NCBI RefSeq assembly: GCF_030580865.1
Contig: NZ_JAUQSY010000004.1
Span: 372,001 to 436,000, forward strand
DNA: 64,000 nt
Source: Hymenobacter aranciens
GTDB lineage: Bacteria > Bacteroidota > Bacteroidia > Cytophagales > Hymenobacteraceae
Direction: 5' to 3'
Below the pieces are notes generated by a model. That model did not search any database and was not told where the DNA came from. It saw only the letters and a list, made by a program, of their open reading frames with translations. This document shows, piece by piece, positions 9,328 through 17,396 of this stretch (position 1 is its first letter; each line of letters begins with the position of its first letter). A program made the translations under genes and the position numbers.

Positions 9328-9412
9328 TGTTCCCTGCGCCGGCATTACCCGGTTCAGGTTCGATGGGTATCATCTCAGCCGATGTCGTGCACAACATCAG
9401 CACCCCTAAACA
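9328..9412 (-). promoter_or_regulatory. TPP riboswitch (THI element)
   Basis: On the minus strand the conserved THI-box blocks are plain: GGGGTGCTGA, GGCTGAGATGATACCC, GAACCTGAACCGGGTAATGC and GGCGCAGGGA. Their order and spacing match the thiamine-pyrophosphate aptamer. It lies about 77 nt upstream of the TonB receptor start. The region between it and the gene probably folds as the expression platform, though I did not resolve it. Confidence 0.95.
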
Positions 9413-9582
9413 TGCGGCAAAGGTAGCACCCCCGGCGGGCAAAAATCACCCTTTGTTCCTGAAAACCCGGGCGCGACTTGGCGGTTTCCTGAAAGTCAGT
9501 TAACTTAGGCCTATCGGTTGGCGCAACGTCTGCAGGGGCGTTTGCGTTTTTAGGCTCTCACCACTACCAACGCCGTTTTGCC

Positions 9583-9807
9583 ATGTATCAGCTCCTCTAC
9601 GCCGTCGCTTTCTGCGCCATTTTTGTGTTTTGGCTGGTCGTGCCGCGGCGGCGTTCGTCGCCGCCCCCACCCTACCCGTCGGATGGCGATGACGACGGCG
9701 GCGAGCCGCATGACGCCGACCTGCCCGACCTCGATTTGCCCCCCGGTATCTCGCTGCCCATCAACGACTGGGAGCCGGAGTATAATAAAAGGAGGGTGTT
9801 GCAGTGA
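9583..9807 (+). CDS. small membrane-anchored hypothetical protein
   Basis: The predicted 74-residue peptide has one hydrophobic N-terminal segment (LLYAVAFCAIFVFWLVV, residues 4-20), then RRR, a proline stretch and an acidic region (DGDDDGGEPHDADLPDLDL). The Arg triplet after the helix suggests a type III-like single-pass topology with the acidic part in the cytoplasm. I recognise no family. It stands alone, upstream of a heptad palindrome and convergent with the acetyltransferase gene. Its coherent composition makes it more credible than a chance frame. Confidence 0.55.
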   Translation: MYQLLYAVAFCAIFVFWLVVPRRRSSPPPPYPSDGDDDGGEPHDADLPDLDLPPGISLPINDWEPEYNKRRVLQ

Positions 9808-9849
9808 AACAACTCAGCAGGAGCTTTTTGGTCTCCTGAATGTTTAGAT

Positions 9850-9921
9850 GTTGGGTGTTTGGTTTTAGGTGTCGGGGCTTCTTAAAATACTAACACCGAA
9901 CACCTAAAACCAAACACCCAA
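9850..9921. repeat. heptad-unit palindrome A (GGTGTTT/GGTTTTA units)
   Basis: Perfect 22-bp inverted arms (9851-9872 and 9900-9921) flank a 27-bp centre. The arms read in 7-bp steps (GGTGTTT, GGTTTTA, GGTGT...). It lies between convergent genes. See the related elements at 13054, 22332, 27093, 31745 and 61012. Confidence 0.85.
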
Positions 9922-9954
9922 TACTCATAACAACGCGCAAGGCAACTGTTGGCT

Positions 9955-10371
9955 TCAACTCCATTCCATCATCATTCTCTGGTAGGGAATCGGGCCTTTA
10001 TAAAAGATTTCGCCCTCCGGCTGCAGGCCGAAGCGGGCGTAGAAGCCGGCGCTGTCCTGCCGGGCGTCGCACCAGATGCGGCGGGCACCCTGGCGGCGGG
10101 CTTCGCTGAGAACGTGTTGGAGCAGCGCTGTGCCCAGCCCCTGACCCTGGTAGTCGGGATGCGTGGCGAACTTGCGGAACCGTGCCTCAGGCCCGGTGAT
10201 GAAAAGCGAGATGACGGACAGCAATTCCTCGCCCCGGAAGGCCCCGAAGTGGCAGCCCGCTGCGTCGTCGTCTATCCTGACGTAATCCAGCGGCTTATCG
10301 GGCCACAGTACTTGGTGCCGTAGGGCGTAAGTATCGGCCGGGGTGATGAGTCGAATGTCGAAATCAGGCAT
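9955..10371 (-). CDS. GNAT-family N-acetyltransferase
   Basis: This is a 138-residue single-domain protein. The acetyl-CoA pyrophosphate-binding motif A is clear (FATHPDYQGQGLGTALLQHV, about residues 70-89), and the C-terminal GFYARFGLQPEGEIF fits motif B. Such proteins move an acetyl group from acetyl-CoA to an amine; the acceptor cannot be predicted. It follows the LacX-like epimerase gene by 12 bp on the same strand, so the two are probably co-transcribed. Confidence 0.85.
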   Translation of the reverse strand: MPDFDIRLITPADTYALRHQVLWPDKPLDYVRIDDDAAGCHFGAFRGEELLSVISLFITGPEARFRKFATHPDYQGQGLGTALLQHVLSEARRQGARRIWCDARQDSAGFYARFGLQPEGEIFYKGPIPYQRMMMEWS

Positions 10372-10383
10372 CGAAGCAAGCTT

Positions 10384-11250
10384 TTAGCCGATGGTGATGC
10401 TATACGTGGCCTCGAACTGCTGCCGGGGCGGCAGACTCAAAATCCCCTCTTTGTCGCGCAATTCTGCCGGCTGGCCCACGCTGCTGGCAATGCCCTGCCA
10501 GGGTTCGATGCAAACGAATTCGGCCCCCGGCCCTTTCGTCCAGAGGCCGAGGTAGGGAAAGCCATCAAACCGTACGCGCACGAAGTGCGGCGAACGGCGC
10601 GAGCGCAAGGCTACGCGGGTGAAGTCGTAGTGTTTGAACACCAGCGCGTCGTCGGCGAACAACCCGTAGGTGAGCGGTAGCTCGGTTTGATTTTGGAGGC
10701 TGGGGGTGGTTTCGCCGTTCAGCAAGCCGCCTTGTAGCAGATGACGCTCAGCGGTTACGGGGTGGTCGAAGGCAAAAAAGTAGTCTTCAAATTTTTCTTC
10801 GGGTAGCAGGGGGCAGCGGAAAGCGGGGTGCGCGCCGATACTGAATAACAGCTCTTCGGTGGCCGATGGGTTGCGCACCTGCCAGCGCACTTCCAGCTCA
10901 TCGGCGCGCAGAGTGTAGCTGATGGTCAGCTCGAAGGCAAACGGGTACGCGGCGCGGCTGGCCTCGTCATCAGTCAGGCGGAACACGATTTCGGAGTCTG
11001 ACTGGCTGACCACGGCAAACTCGCGGTCACGGGCGAAACCGTGCTGCGTGAGCTTGTAGGCTTGGCCGTTGTGCAGGTACGCATCCTCCGGCAGGCGGCC
11101 GACAATGGGAAAGAGCACCGGCGCGTGGCGGCCCCACACGGCAGGGTCGGCCTGCCAGAGGTATTCGAGGCCGTCTTTGACAAAGCTGGTGAGCTCGGCG
11201 CCGTGGGTGGCTAAGGTGGCGTGGGCGGTAGCGGACGTGAGGGTGTACAT
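10384..11250 (-). CDS. aldose 1-epimerase family protein (LacX-like)
   Basis: This 288-residue cytoplasmic protein has the galactose mutarotase fold. It begins with the family pattern THGAELTSFVKDGLEYLWQAD (residues 13-33), then APVLFPIVGRL, and has the substrate-side stretch SIGAHPAFRCPL with the conserved histidine. This is the LacX/YeaD-like branch, whose substrates are often unknown sugars or sugar phosphates. It sits just upstream of the acetyltransferase gene and downstream of a large palindromic repeat. Confidence 0.85.
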   Translation of the reverse strand: MYTLTSATAHATLATHGAELTSFVKDGLEYLWQADPAVWGRHAPVLFPIVGRLPEDAYLHNGQAYKLTQHGFARDREFAVVSQSDSEIVFRLTDDEASRAAYPFAFELTISYTLRADELEVRWQVRNPSATEELLFSIGAHPAFRCPLLPEEKFEDYFFAFDHPVTAERHLLQGGLLNGETTPSLQNQTELPLTYGLFADDALVFKHYDFTRVALRSRRSPHFVRVRFDGFPYLGLWTKGPGAEFVCIEPWQGIASSVGQPAELRDKEGILSLPPRQQFEATYSITIG

Positions 11251-11253
11251 GAT

Positions 11254-11512
11254 AGAACGTCAAGCTCCCCTCCTGCTAAGGAGGGGATGTTTTGCCGCAG
11301 GCAAAACGGGGGTGGTTAGGCCGCCCGCGCCGGTGGGACTTTTGGGAACGGGCAAAGTTCGTTTGGGTTTTGCGGAAGTGGTGAATACGCGGTGGCACGG
11401 ATGCCTAGGCGACGGCACGAAAGCCCAGGCGGCGCGAGCGGGCAAACCACCCCCGTTCGGCGCTCTTCGCGCCTCACATCCCCTCCTTTCCAAGGAGGGG
11501 AGCTTCGTTCAA
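11254..11512. repeat. large imperfect palindrome, CTCCCCTCC-nnn-GGAGGGGA family, copy 1
   Basis: The outer arms are agaacgtcaagctcccctcc...gggggtggtta (11254-11320) and its approximate complement (11443-11512). Each arm contains its own small hairpin (ctcccctcc / ggagggga, and gccgcaggc). The centre of about 120 bp is not shared. Copies 2 and 3 are at 42628 and 51232. Confidence 0.85.
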
Positions 11513-12036
11513 TCTATCCCATTCAGCAGCAGCTCATCTACCAGAAACCTTGCCTGGGCAAAGCGCCTCTGCTCCACGCCGGTAATCTCGGCGAAGGGGA
11601 CCATGCGCTCGCGGAGCTCGCGCTGGTAGAGGTCGTAGAGGGGCTGGCGCAGGTGGGGGTGCTCGCGCAGGGGGTCGGGCTGCCAGGGCAGGTCGATGCC
11701 CATGAGCAGGGTGAAGTCGTAGGGGTTTTGCTCGAGGTGGCGGGCTATCCACTCGGGACAGTGGCCGAAGGCGTGCTCGGCCCATATCTTGATTACCAGC
11801 AGGTCGGTATCGAAGAATACGACGCCGTGTTGGGCGGTGGCTACGGCTTCGGCTTCCCAGGCGAGTTGGCCGCGGGCTATTTCTTCGAGGTCGGCGAGGG
11901 AGTAGTGGGGGCCGGTGCATTCGAGGTACTCGCGGGCGAACTCGGGCGCGTAGGTGGTGCCGTAGTGAGCGGCGAGCTGGGTGGCCAGGGTCGATTTGCC
12001 CGTCGACTCGGGGCCGGTGAGAGCCACGCGCATCAT
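11509..12036 (-). CDS. NadR-like ribosylnicotinamide kinase / AAA-type nucleoside kinase
   Basis: The 175-residue protein begins MMRVALTGPESTGKSTLA, with a Walker A P-loop at residues 8-15 (GPESTGKS). This is the NadR C-terminal kinase signature, and Walker-B-like hydrophobic residues lead to Asp in VVFFDTDLLV. It should phosphorylate nicotinamide riboside to NMN. The ATG at 12036 overlaps the TGA stop of pnuC in an ATGA arrangement, so the two are translationally coupled. The pairing with a PnuC transporter supports the assignment. A longer frame upstream is only the shadow of pnuC. The adenylyltransferase domain of full NadR is absent. Confidence 0.85.
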   Translation of the reverse strand: MMRVALTGPESTGKSTLATQLAAHYGTTYAPEFAREYLECTGPHYSLADLEEIARGQLAWEAEAVATAQHGVVFFDTDLLVIKIWAEHAFGHCPEWIARHLEQNPYDFTLLMGIDLPWQPDPLREHPHLRQPLYDLYQRELRERMVPFAEITGVEQRRFAQARFLVDELLLNGID

Positions 12037-12653
12037 GGGACGAGGGCGGGCTTTTGGGCGGCTTCGCGCCGCCACTGGAGGTAGCCGTAGGTGGCCAGGC
12101 CGAGGTAGAGGGCGTAGAGCAGGCTGGTGGGATAGAGCTGCTTCATCCAGAGCATGGGCACGTAGATGAGGTCGACCAGAATCCAGAGCAGCCAGTTTTC
12201 GAGGCGCTTGCGCATGAGCAGGAACTGCGCCACGAGGCTCACGCCGGTGGTGAAGCTGTCGACGTAGGGCAGGGCGGCATCGGTGTAGTGCTGCAGGTAG
12301 TAGCCGAAACCAGCGGTGTAGGCGGCGGCGAAGACGGTGCCGAGCAGCCACTCGCGGCTAGTAGTGGGCGTGACGTGCAGCTCGGTGCGGTTGCGGCCGC
12401 CGTAGAGCCATTCGTACCAGCCGTAGATGCTCAGGCCGATGAACAGCCCCTGCAGGTTGCGGTCGGAATAGAGCTTGGCTTCGTGGTAGATGGCCACGTA
12501 AAGCAGGCAGCTGACGATGGCAATCGGGAAGTTCCAGAGCGACTCGCGGGCGGCCAGCCACACGCAGGCGAAGCCGGTGAGCACGGCCGCCCACTCGAGG
12601 GCGGTGGTGGCTTGCAGGGCGTGCAGAATGGCGGTAGAGAGGGCTTCGAGCAA
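12033..12653 (-). CDS. pnuC: nicotinamide riboside transporter PnuC
   Basis: This inner-membrane SWEET-like facilitator has 206 residues and about seven hydrophobic segments. It carries PnuC motifs: ARESLWNFPIAIVSC near the N-terminus, the YGWYEW motif and the C-terminal ENWLLWILVDLIYVPM...YLGLATYGYLQWR. It would bring nicotinamide riboside in by facilitated diffusion, with trapping by the kinase encoded directly downstream (4-bp overlap). Homologues called PnuT carry thiamine in Bacteroidota, but the kinase partner favours nicotinamide riboside here. Confidence 0.9.
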   Translation of the reverse strand: MLEALSTAILHALQATTALEWAAVLTGFACVWLAARESLWNFPIAIVSCLLYVAIYHEAKLYSDRNLQGLFIGLSIYGWYEWLYGGRNRTELHVTPTTSREWLLGTVFAAAYTAGFGYYLQHYTDAALPYVDSFTTGVSLVAQFLLMRKRLENWLLWILVDLIYVPMLWMKQLYPTSLLYALYLGLATYGYLQWRREAAQKPALVP

Positions 12654-12697
12654 GGCGGCGGGCTGGTAATCGGCCGCAAGGTAGGACGTAGCGGGGC

Positions 12698-12705
12698 TAT
12701 TTTTG
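12698..12705 (+). promoter_or_regulatory. -7 box TATTTTTG for the rhodanese gene
   Basis: This TAnnTTTG match lies 27 bp before the ATG at 12733 and faces away from pnuC. No good -33 TTG was seen. Confidence 0.45.
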
Positions 12706-12732
12706 CACCCTTACCCGGTATCTTCTTCCCCT

Positions 12733-13056
12733 ATGCTTCCTGAAATAACGCCTACCGCCCTGCATGCCCGCTTGCAAGCGGGCGAGGATATTCAACTTAT
12801 CGACGTGCGCGAGCCGATGGAGTTCGACTACTGCCAGCTGGCGGGCAGCCACTTGCTGCCGCTGGGCGAGCTGCCCCGCCGCGCCGACGAGGTTCGGACC
12901 GAGGGGCCAGTGGTGCTCATCTGCCACCACGGGGTGCGCTCGATGCAAGCGCTGGCGTATCTGCAGCAGCGTCACGGGCGGCAGAACCTGCTGAACCTGA
13001 AAGGCGGCATTGATGCGTGGAGCCGGCTGGTGGACCCGGCGGTGGCTATTTATTGA
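12733..13056 (+). CDS. rhodanese-like domain protein
   Basis: The 107-residue protein is a single rhodanese domain. It has DVREPMEFDYCQLAGSHLLP and the active-site loop CHHGVRSM (Cys at about residue 69), so the persulfide-forming cysteine is present. Single-domain rhodaneses carry sulfane sulfur or act as thiosulfate sulfurtransferases; the partner here is unknown. The start at 12733 follows a -7 box. A heptad palindrome separates it from hrpB. Confidence 0.88.
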   Translation: MLPEITPTALHARLQAGEDIQLIDVREPMEFDYCQLAGSHLLPLGELPRRADEVRTEGPVVLICHHGVRSMQALAYLQQRHGRQNLLNLKGGIDAWSRLVDPAVAIY

Positions 13057-13133
13057 TTGGTTGCTGGTTTCTGGTTGCTGGTTTCTGGTTGCTGGTTTCT
13101 GATTTGCACATAACCGAAACCAGCAACCAATCA
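13054..13133. repeat. heptad-unit palindrome B (GGTTGCT/GGTTTCT x6)
   Basis: Six alternating 7-bp units GGTTGCT/GGTTTCT run from 13059 to 13100. The first 18 bp (13054-13071) are perfectly inverted at 13116-13133. The element sits between the rhodanese and hrpB genes and contributes a meaningless open frame upstream of hrpB. Confidence 0.9.
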
Positions 13134-13154
13134 GCCAGCCCCGACCTTTGCGGC

Positions 13155-15875
13155 ATGGCTGCATCCTTCCGACTTCCGACCCTGCCCACACTTCCCGTGG
13201 TGGAGGCCCTGCCCCGCCTGCTGGCCGCCCTGGCCGACAATACTCGCGTGGTGCTGGAAGCCCCGCCCGGCGCGGGCAAAACCACCGTGGTGCCGCTGGC
13301 TTTGCTGGCCGCCGAGTGGCGCGCCCCGGAACAGAAGATATTGGTGCTGGAGCCGCGCCAACTGGCGGTGCGCGGGGCGGCGGCCCGGCTGGCTGAACTG
13401 CTAGGCGAGCCGGTGGGCCAGACCGTGGGCTACCGCGTGCGGCTGGACAGCAAGGTATCGCGGGCCACCCGCATCGAGGTGGTGACGGAGGGGATTCTGA
13501 CGCGCATGATTCAGGACGACCCGGGGCTGGAGGACGTGGCCTGCGTGGTGTTTGACGAATTCCACGAGCGGAGCCTGAACGCGGACCTAGGGCTGGCCTT
13601 GGCGCTGGATGCACAGGCTGTGCTGCGGGATGACTTGCGGATTCTCATTATGTCGGCGACGCTGGAGGCGGAGCGGCTGGGCGCCTGGCTGCCCGCGCCG
13701 GTTATTTCATCGAAGGGCTTTTTGTTTCCGATTGAGACGGTGTACTTAGACCCGCGCCGGGCCGCCGCGCTGCCCAACAAGCCCGGCGAGCGGCTGGCGG
13801 AGCTGGTGCCCCGGCAAGTGCGTGAAGCCTTAGAGAAGCACGAGGGCGACGTGCTGGTATTCCTGCCCGGCGTGGCCGACTTGCAGCGCGTGGCCCGCAA
13901 GCTGGACGACTCGCTGGCGGGCAATATCGACCTGCACCAGCTGCACGGCGAGCTGCCGCTGGAAGCTCAGGACGCGGCGCTGCGGCCCGCCCGCGCCGGG
14001 CGGCGCAAGGTGATACTGGCCACCAGCATTGCCGAAACCAGCCTGACCATCGAGGGCGTGCGGGTGGTAGTGGACGGCGGCTTTGCGCGGGTGCCGCGCT
14101 TTGTGCCGCGCACGGGCTTTACCACCCTGGAGACGGTGCCCGTGGCGCGGGCGGCGGCCGACCAGCGGCGCGGCCGAGCGGGCCGCCTGGCGCCCGGCAC
14201 CTGCTACCGGCTGTGGACGGAGGCCGAGCACCACCAGCTCCCGGCCCACCGCCCGCCCGAAATCCACACCGCCGACCTGAGCGGGCTGACCCTGGAGCTG
14301 GCCTTGTGGGGCGCGCAGGAGCCGGGGGCCCTGCGGTGGATTGACGCGCCGCCGGGGCCGGCGGTGAGCCAGGCGCGGGAGCTGTTGCTGCGGCTGGGTG
14401 CGGTGATAGGACAGGAGGTCAAGAGGATAGGCAGGCACGACGGAAGTGGACTGGCAACAGCACCAAACAACCCTTCGACCCTAACCCCTCTTACCCTCCT
14501 ACCCTCCCACCCTCCTACCCTAAAACCCACGCCCCACGGCCGGCAATTGGCCAAGCTAGGGCTGCCCCCGCGCCTGGGCCACCTGGTGGTGCGCGGGCAG
14601 GAGCTGGGCCACGGCCCGGCCGCCGCCGCGCTGGCTGCCCTGCTGGCCGAGCGCGACCTGCTGCGCTGGGCCACGCCCCACGACCCGCGTCCCACCCCGC
14701 CCGACCTGCGCCTGCGCCTCGAAGCCCTGGCCAGCGGCCGGGCACCACTACCGGGCCTGGCGCTGCACCACGCCACTTTGCAGCGGGTGCGCGACGTGGC
14801 CCGGCACCTGCAAAGCCGGCTGCCGAACGCCGGCAAGTCTACGCCTGCCAGCTCATCATTCCACCAGTCCACCAACTCATCCGTCGGCCTGCTTACGGCC
14901 CTGGCCTACCCCGACCGCATTGCGCAACGCGAGGCCGACAACCGCCTGCGCCTGGTGACCGGCCAGCGCGTGGAGCTGAAGCTGGAAGACGTGGACCCGC
15001 AGGCCACGTACTTCGCCGTGGCGCACCTGGCGGGGCAGGCGGCCACGCCCCGCGCTACGCTGGCGGCTCCGTTAAGCAAAGAGGAATTGGAAACGGCCTT
15101 CGCCGAGCAGATTACGACGACCGAGGAAGTACGCTTCGAACCTGCCACGCAGCGCGTGACGGGCAAGCGCCTACGCCGGCTGGGCGCTTTGATATTAGAA
15201 GAGAAAATCATCGGTCAACCCGACGCGGCGCTGGTGAGCCGGGCGCTGCTGGGATACCTACAGGAAGCCGGGCTTAGTAAGCTGAACTGGACGAGCGGGG
15301 CCCGGCAGCTGCAGCAGCGGCTGGAGTTTGTGCGGCATCACTTTGCTCCCGAACCAAACTCAGAAGACGAACCCAAGTGGCCCGACTTCTCCAATGAAAC
15401 CCTGCTGGCCGACTTGCCAAACTGGCTGGGCCCGCACCTGGAAGGCCTCAAAAGCCTCGACCAGGTGCAGCGCCTCGACCTGTTTGAGCCGCTGCTCGCC
15501 CGCCTGCCGGGCGGCTGGAACCAACGCCAGGAGCTCGACCGCCTGGCCCCGGCGGCGCTGGAAGCACCCAGCGGCTCGGAAGTAACGCTGGACTACGCCG
15601 ACCCCACGGCCCCAGTGCTGGCCGTGAAGCTGCAGGAGCTCTTCGGGCTGACCGAGACGCCGACCGTGGCGGGCGGGCGGGTGCCGCTGCTGCTGCACCT
15701 GCTGTCGCCAGGTGGCCGGCCGGCCCAGGTGACGCGCGACCTGCGCTCATTCTGGGAGAAGGGGTACTTTGAGGTGCGCAAGGACTTGAAGGGCCGCTAC
15801 CCGAAGCACCCGTGGCCGGATAAGCCGATGGAGCACATCCCCACCAAGCTGACGAAGAGGCGGCTGGGACAGTGA
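13155..15875 (+). CDS. hrpB: ATP-dependent helicase HrpB
   Basis: This is a DExH-box helicase of 906 residues; the family is usually about 820. It has Walker A APPGAGKTT (about residues 37-45), the DEFHER box (motif II), SATLE (motif III), the C-terminal helicase motif QRRGRAGR and a HrpB C-terminal domain ending PKHPWPDKPMEHIPTKLTKRR. The start at 13155 is chosen because the frame upstream is heptad repeat. Two low-complexity in-frame insertions are visible. One (14404-14524) is made of 8-bp tandem units and adds about 45 residues between LGAV and PTPHGRQLAKL. A smaller one lies near 14838-14885. The role of HrpB in the cell is poorly known; RNA remodelling is assumed. Confidence 0.92.
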   Translation: MAASFRLPTLPTLPVVEALPRLLAALADNTRVVLEAPPGAGKTTVVPLALLAAEWRAPEQKILVLEPRQLAVRGAAARLAELLGEPVGQTVGYRVRLDSKVSRATRIEVVTEGILTRMIQDDPGLEDVACVVFDEFHERSLNADLGLALALDAQAVLRDDLRILIMSATLEAERLGAWLPAPVISSKGFLFPIETVYLDPRRAAALPNKPGERLAELVPRQVREALEKHEGDVLVFLPGVADLQRVARKLDDSLAGNIDLHQLHGELPLEAQDAALRPARAGRRKVILATSIAETSLTIEGVRVVVDGGFARVPRFVPRTGFTTLETVPVARAAADQRRGRAGRLAPGTCYRLWTEAEHHQLPAHRPPEIHTADLSGLTLELALWGAQEPGALRWIDAPPGPAVSQARELLLRLGAVIGQEVKRIGRHDGSGLATAPNNPSTLTPLTLLPSHPPTLKPTPHGRQLAKLGLPPRLGHLVVRGQELGHGPAAAALAALLAERDLLRWATPHDPRPTPPDLRLRLEALASGRAPLPGLALHHATLQRVRDVARHLQSRLPNAGKSTPASSSFHQSTNSSVGLLTALAYPDRIAQREADNRLRLVTGQRVELKLEDVDPQATYFAVAHLAGQAATPRATLAAPLSKEELETAFAEQITTTEEVRFEPATQRVTGKRLRRLGALILEEKIIGQPDAALVSRALLGYLQEAGLSKLNWTSGARQLQQRLEFVRHHFAPEPNSEDEPKWPDFSNETLLADLPNWLGPHLEGLKSLDQVQRLDLFEPLLARLPGGWNQRQELDRLAPAALEAPSGSEVTLDYADPTAPVLAVKLQELFGLTETPTVAGGRVPLLLHLLSPGGRPAQVTRDLRSFWEKGYFEVRKDLKGRYPKHPWPDKPMEHIPTKLTKRRLGQ
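14404..14524. repeat. octad-unit insertion inside hrpB
   Basis: Tandem 8-bp units (CCCTCTTA, CCCTCCTA, CCCTCCCA, CCCTCCTA) occupy 14486-14520. A degenerate inverted counterpart (gataggacaggagg, aagaggatagg) lies at 14404-14434. Reading frame is preserved across it. Confidence 0.65.
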
Positions 15876-15950
15876 GGCGACTGGCCCTGGCCGCTTCACC
15901 CCACCCCGGCCTCACCATCTTATCTTTATAGAGTAGCAGCCCCCTCTCCT

Positions 15951-16868
15951 ATGGCTTCCCGCACTCCCCTCATATTGCCCGGCGACCAGCTGCGCCCGGG
16001 CTGGCTGAAAATCTTCTGGTTGTATGCCATGCTGGGGCCGGCACTATGGTGGGGGTGGAGTAGCTGGAGCCCCGGGCGCGGGCTGGCTTCGCTGGGACTG
16101 GTGGTACTCACGGTGGGCTTGGGGCATTCGGTGGGGCTGCACAGGGGCATCATTCACCGGGCGTTTCGCACCTCGCGCAGTATGCGGGGGGTGCTGGCCT
16201 GGCTGGCGGTGCAGTCGGGGCTGGGCGGGCCGCTGGCCTGGGTGCGCTCGCACTACTTCCGCGACTACTGGCAGAACCGGCTCGACTGCCCGCGCTACTT
16301 CGCCTACGACCACTCGATGGCCCGCGACTACTACTGGAACCTGCACCTCAGCCTGCACCCGGCCGATGAAAGCCGCTACGAACTGCCACCCGCAGAAGTG
16401 CGCGACCCCTGGCTGCGCTGGCTGGAGCGCACTTGGGTGTGGCACGTGGCGGGGCTGCTGGGGCTCATCTGGTGGGGCTGGGGCTTCGAGGCCATGATAG
16501 TGTGCGGGCCGGTGCGCATCAGCGCGTCCATCCTGGGGCACTGGGCAGTGAACTTCCTTTCGCATAAATATGGCTACGCCCGCTACGACATTGCCGACGC
16601 CAAGGAGCACGGCTACAACAACTGGGTGCTGGGCGCGCTGTCGTTCGGCGAGGGCTTTCACAACAACCACCACGCCCACTCCAGCTCGGCCAAGCTGAGC
16701 GTGGCTTGGTATGAGCTCGACCTGGGCTGGTGCCTGGTGCGCCTACTGCGCGCTGCCGGCCTCATCTGGGACGTGCAGGCAGTGGGCGAAACCCCTACCC
16801 AGCGCGACCGGGCCCGCGTGCGGCCCTTCCGCTGGCGCTGGCCCTGGCGGGCGGCCCAGGTGCGCTAA
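15951..16868 (+). CDS. membrane fatty acid desaturase family protein
   Basis: This 305-residue protein has several hydrophobic spans. His box 1 (HSVGLHRGIIHR, about residues 62-73) and box 3 (GEGFHNNHHAHSSS, about 232-245) of the acyl-CoA/acyl-lipid desaturases are present, as is the preceding block HKYGYARYDI...GYNNW. The second box, normally HRxHH, is replaced by RSHYFRDYWQN. The diiron site may therefore be completed differently, or the protein may belong to a divergent subfamily. It is a stand-alone gene after hrpB. The TATCTTTA just upstream (about 15920) could be its -7 box. Confidence 0.78.
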   Translation: MASRTPLILPGDQLRPGWLKIFWLYAMLGPALWWGWSSWSPGRGLASLGLVVLTVGLGHSVGLHRGIIHRAFRTSRSMRGVLAWLAVQSGLGGPLAWVRSHYFRDYWQNRLDCPRYFAYDHSMARDYYWNLHLSLHPADESRYELPPAEVRDPWLRWLERTWVWHVAGLLGLIWWGWGFEAMIVCGPVRISASILGHWAVNFLSHKYGYARYDIADAKEHGYNNWVLGALSFGEGFHNNHHAHSSSAKLSVAWYELDLGWCLVRLLRAAGLIWDVQAVGETPTQRDRARVRPFRWRWPWRAAQVR

Positions 16869-17396
16869 GTACGAAATCCGGCGGAGCGCCCGCCTCCAGG
16901 GTGCTGCGGCCGCCTTTTCTATTGGAGCGCTGCTGAAAGCACTGCCGATGCTGCGCATCTCCCCACTGCCCACCCTGCGCTACGCCGTTGTGCCAGTAGC
17001 CACAACCCGGGCTACCGGGTCGCGCTTGCGGTACAAACCAGCGGTGCCAGCTACGCGACGTCGCGGTAGCATTCAGCCACCACCTCCAATGCGTCTCCCA
17101 GCACCGCAGGCGCCGTTATGCTGCGGCTGGTGGCGGGGCCAACCAACCACAACAGCTGAATAGAGGGGCAGGACGCGGGGACGGCGCGATGAGCAAAAAG
17201 GTCCTAGCACCCGTCCAGCTGGTACAAAAGTCGCTGCAGCCGTACAAAAGTCTTCGGCGTGGCACAAAAACCTGGTGACTTTACGAGCCCTTGCGCGTCA
17301 ATTAATCCGGCGGCGTACCCCGGTGCCCGGGCGGGCCAATGTTATCATTTGGTCACCATTAGCACTTTCGTGGTAACAATTTCGTAACTTGGGACT
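16869..17396. other. gene-free region
   Basis: There are 528 bp without a convincing reading frame. Twice the motif gtacaaaagtc appears (near 17221 and 17243), with a related gcacaaaaac at 17262. I see no hairpin strong enough to call a terminator. The promoter of the DUF2490 gene presumably lies in the last 60 bp. Confidence 0.4.

Noticed and set aside
12038..12351. N-terminal extension of the NadR-like kinase
   Set aside because: Lies over pnuC in another frame; the P-loop start MMRVALTG at 12036 with ATGA overlap is the natural start.
16711..17163. 150-residue plus-strand frame over the desaturase 3' end and the gap after it
   Set aside because: Overlaps a real gene in another frame and has random composition.
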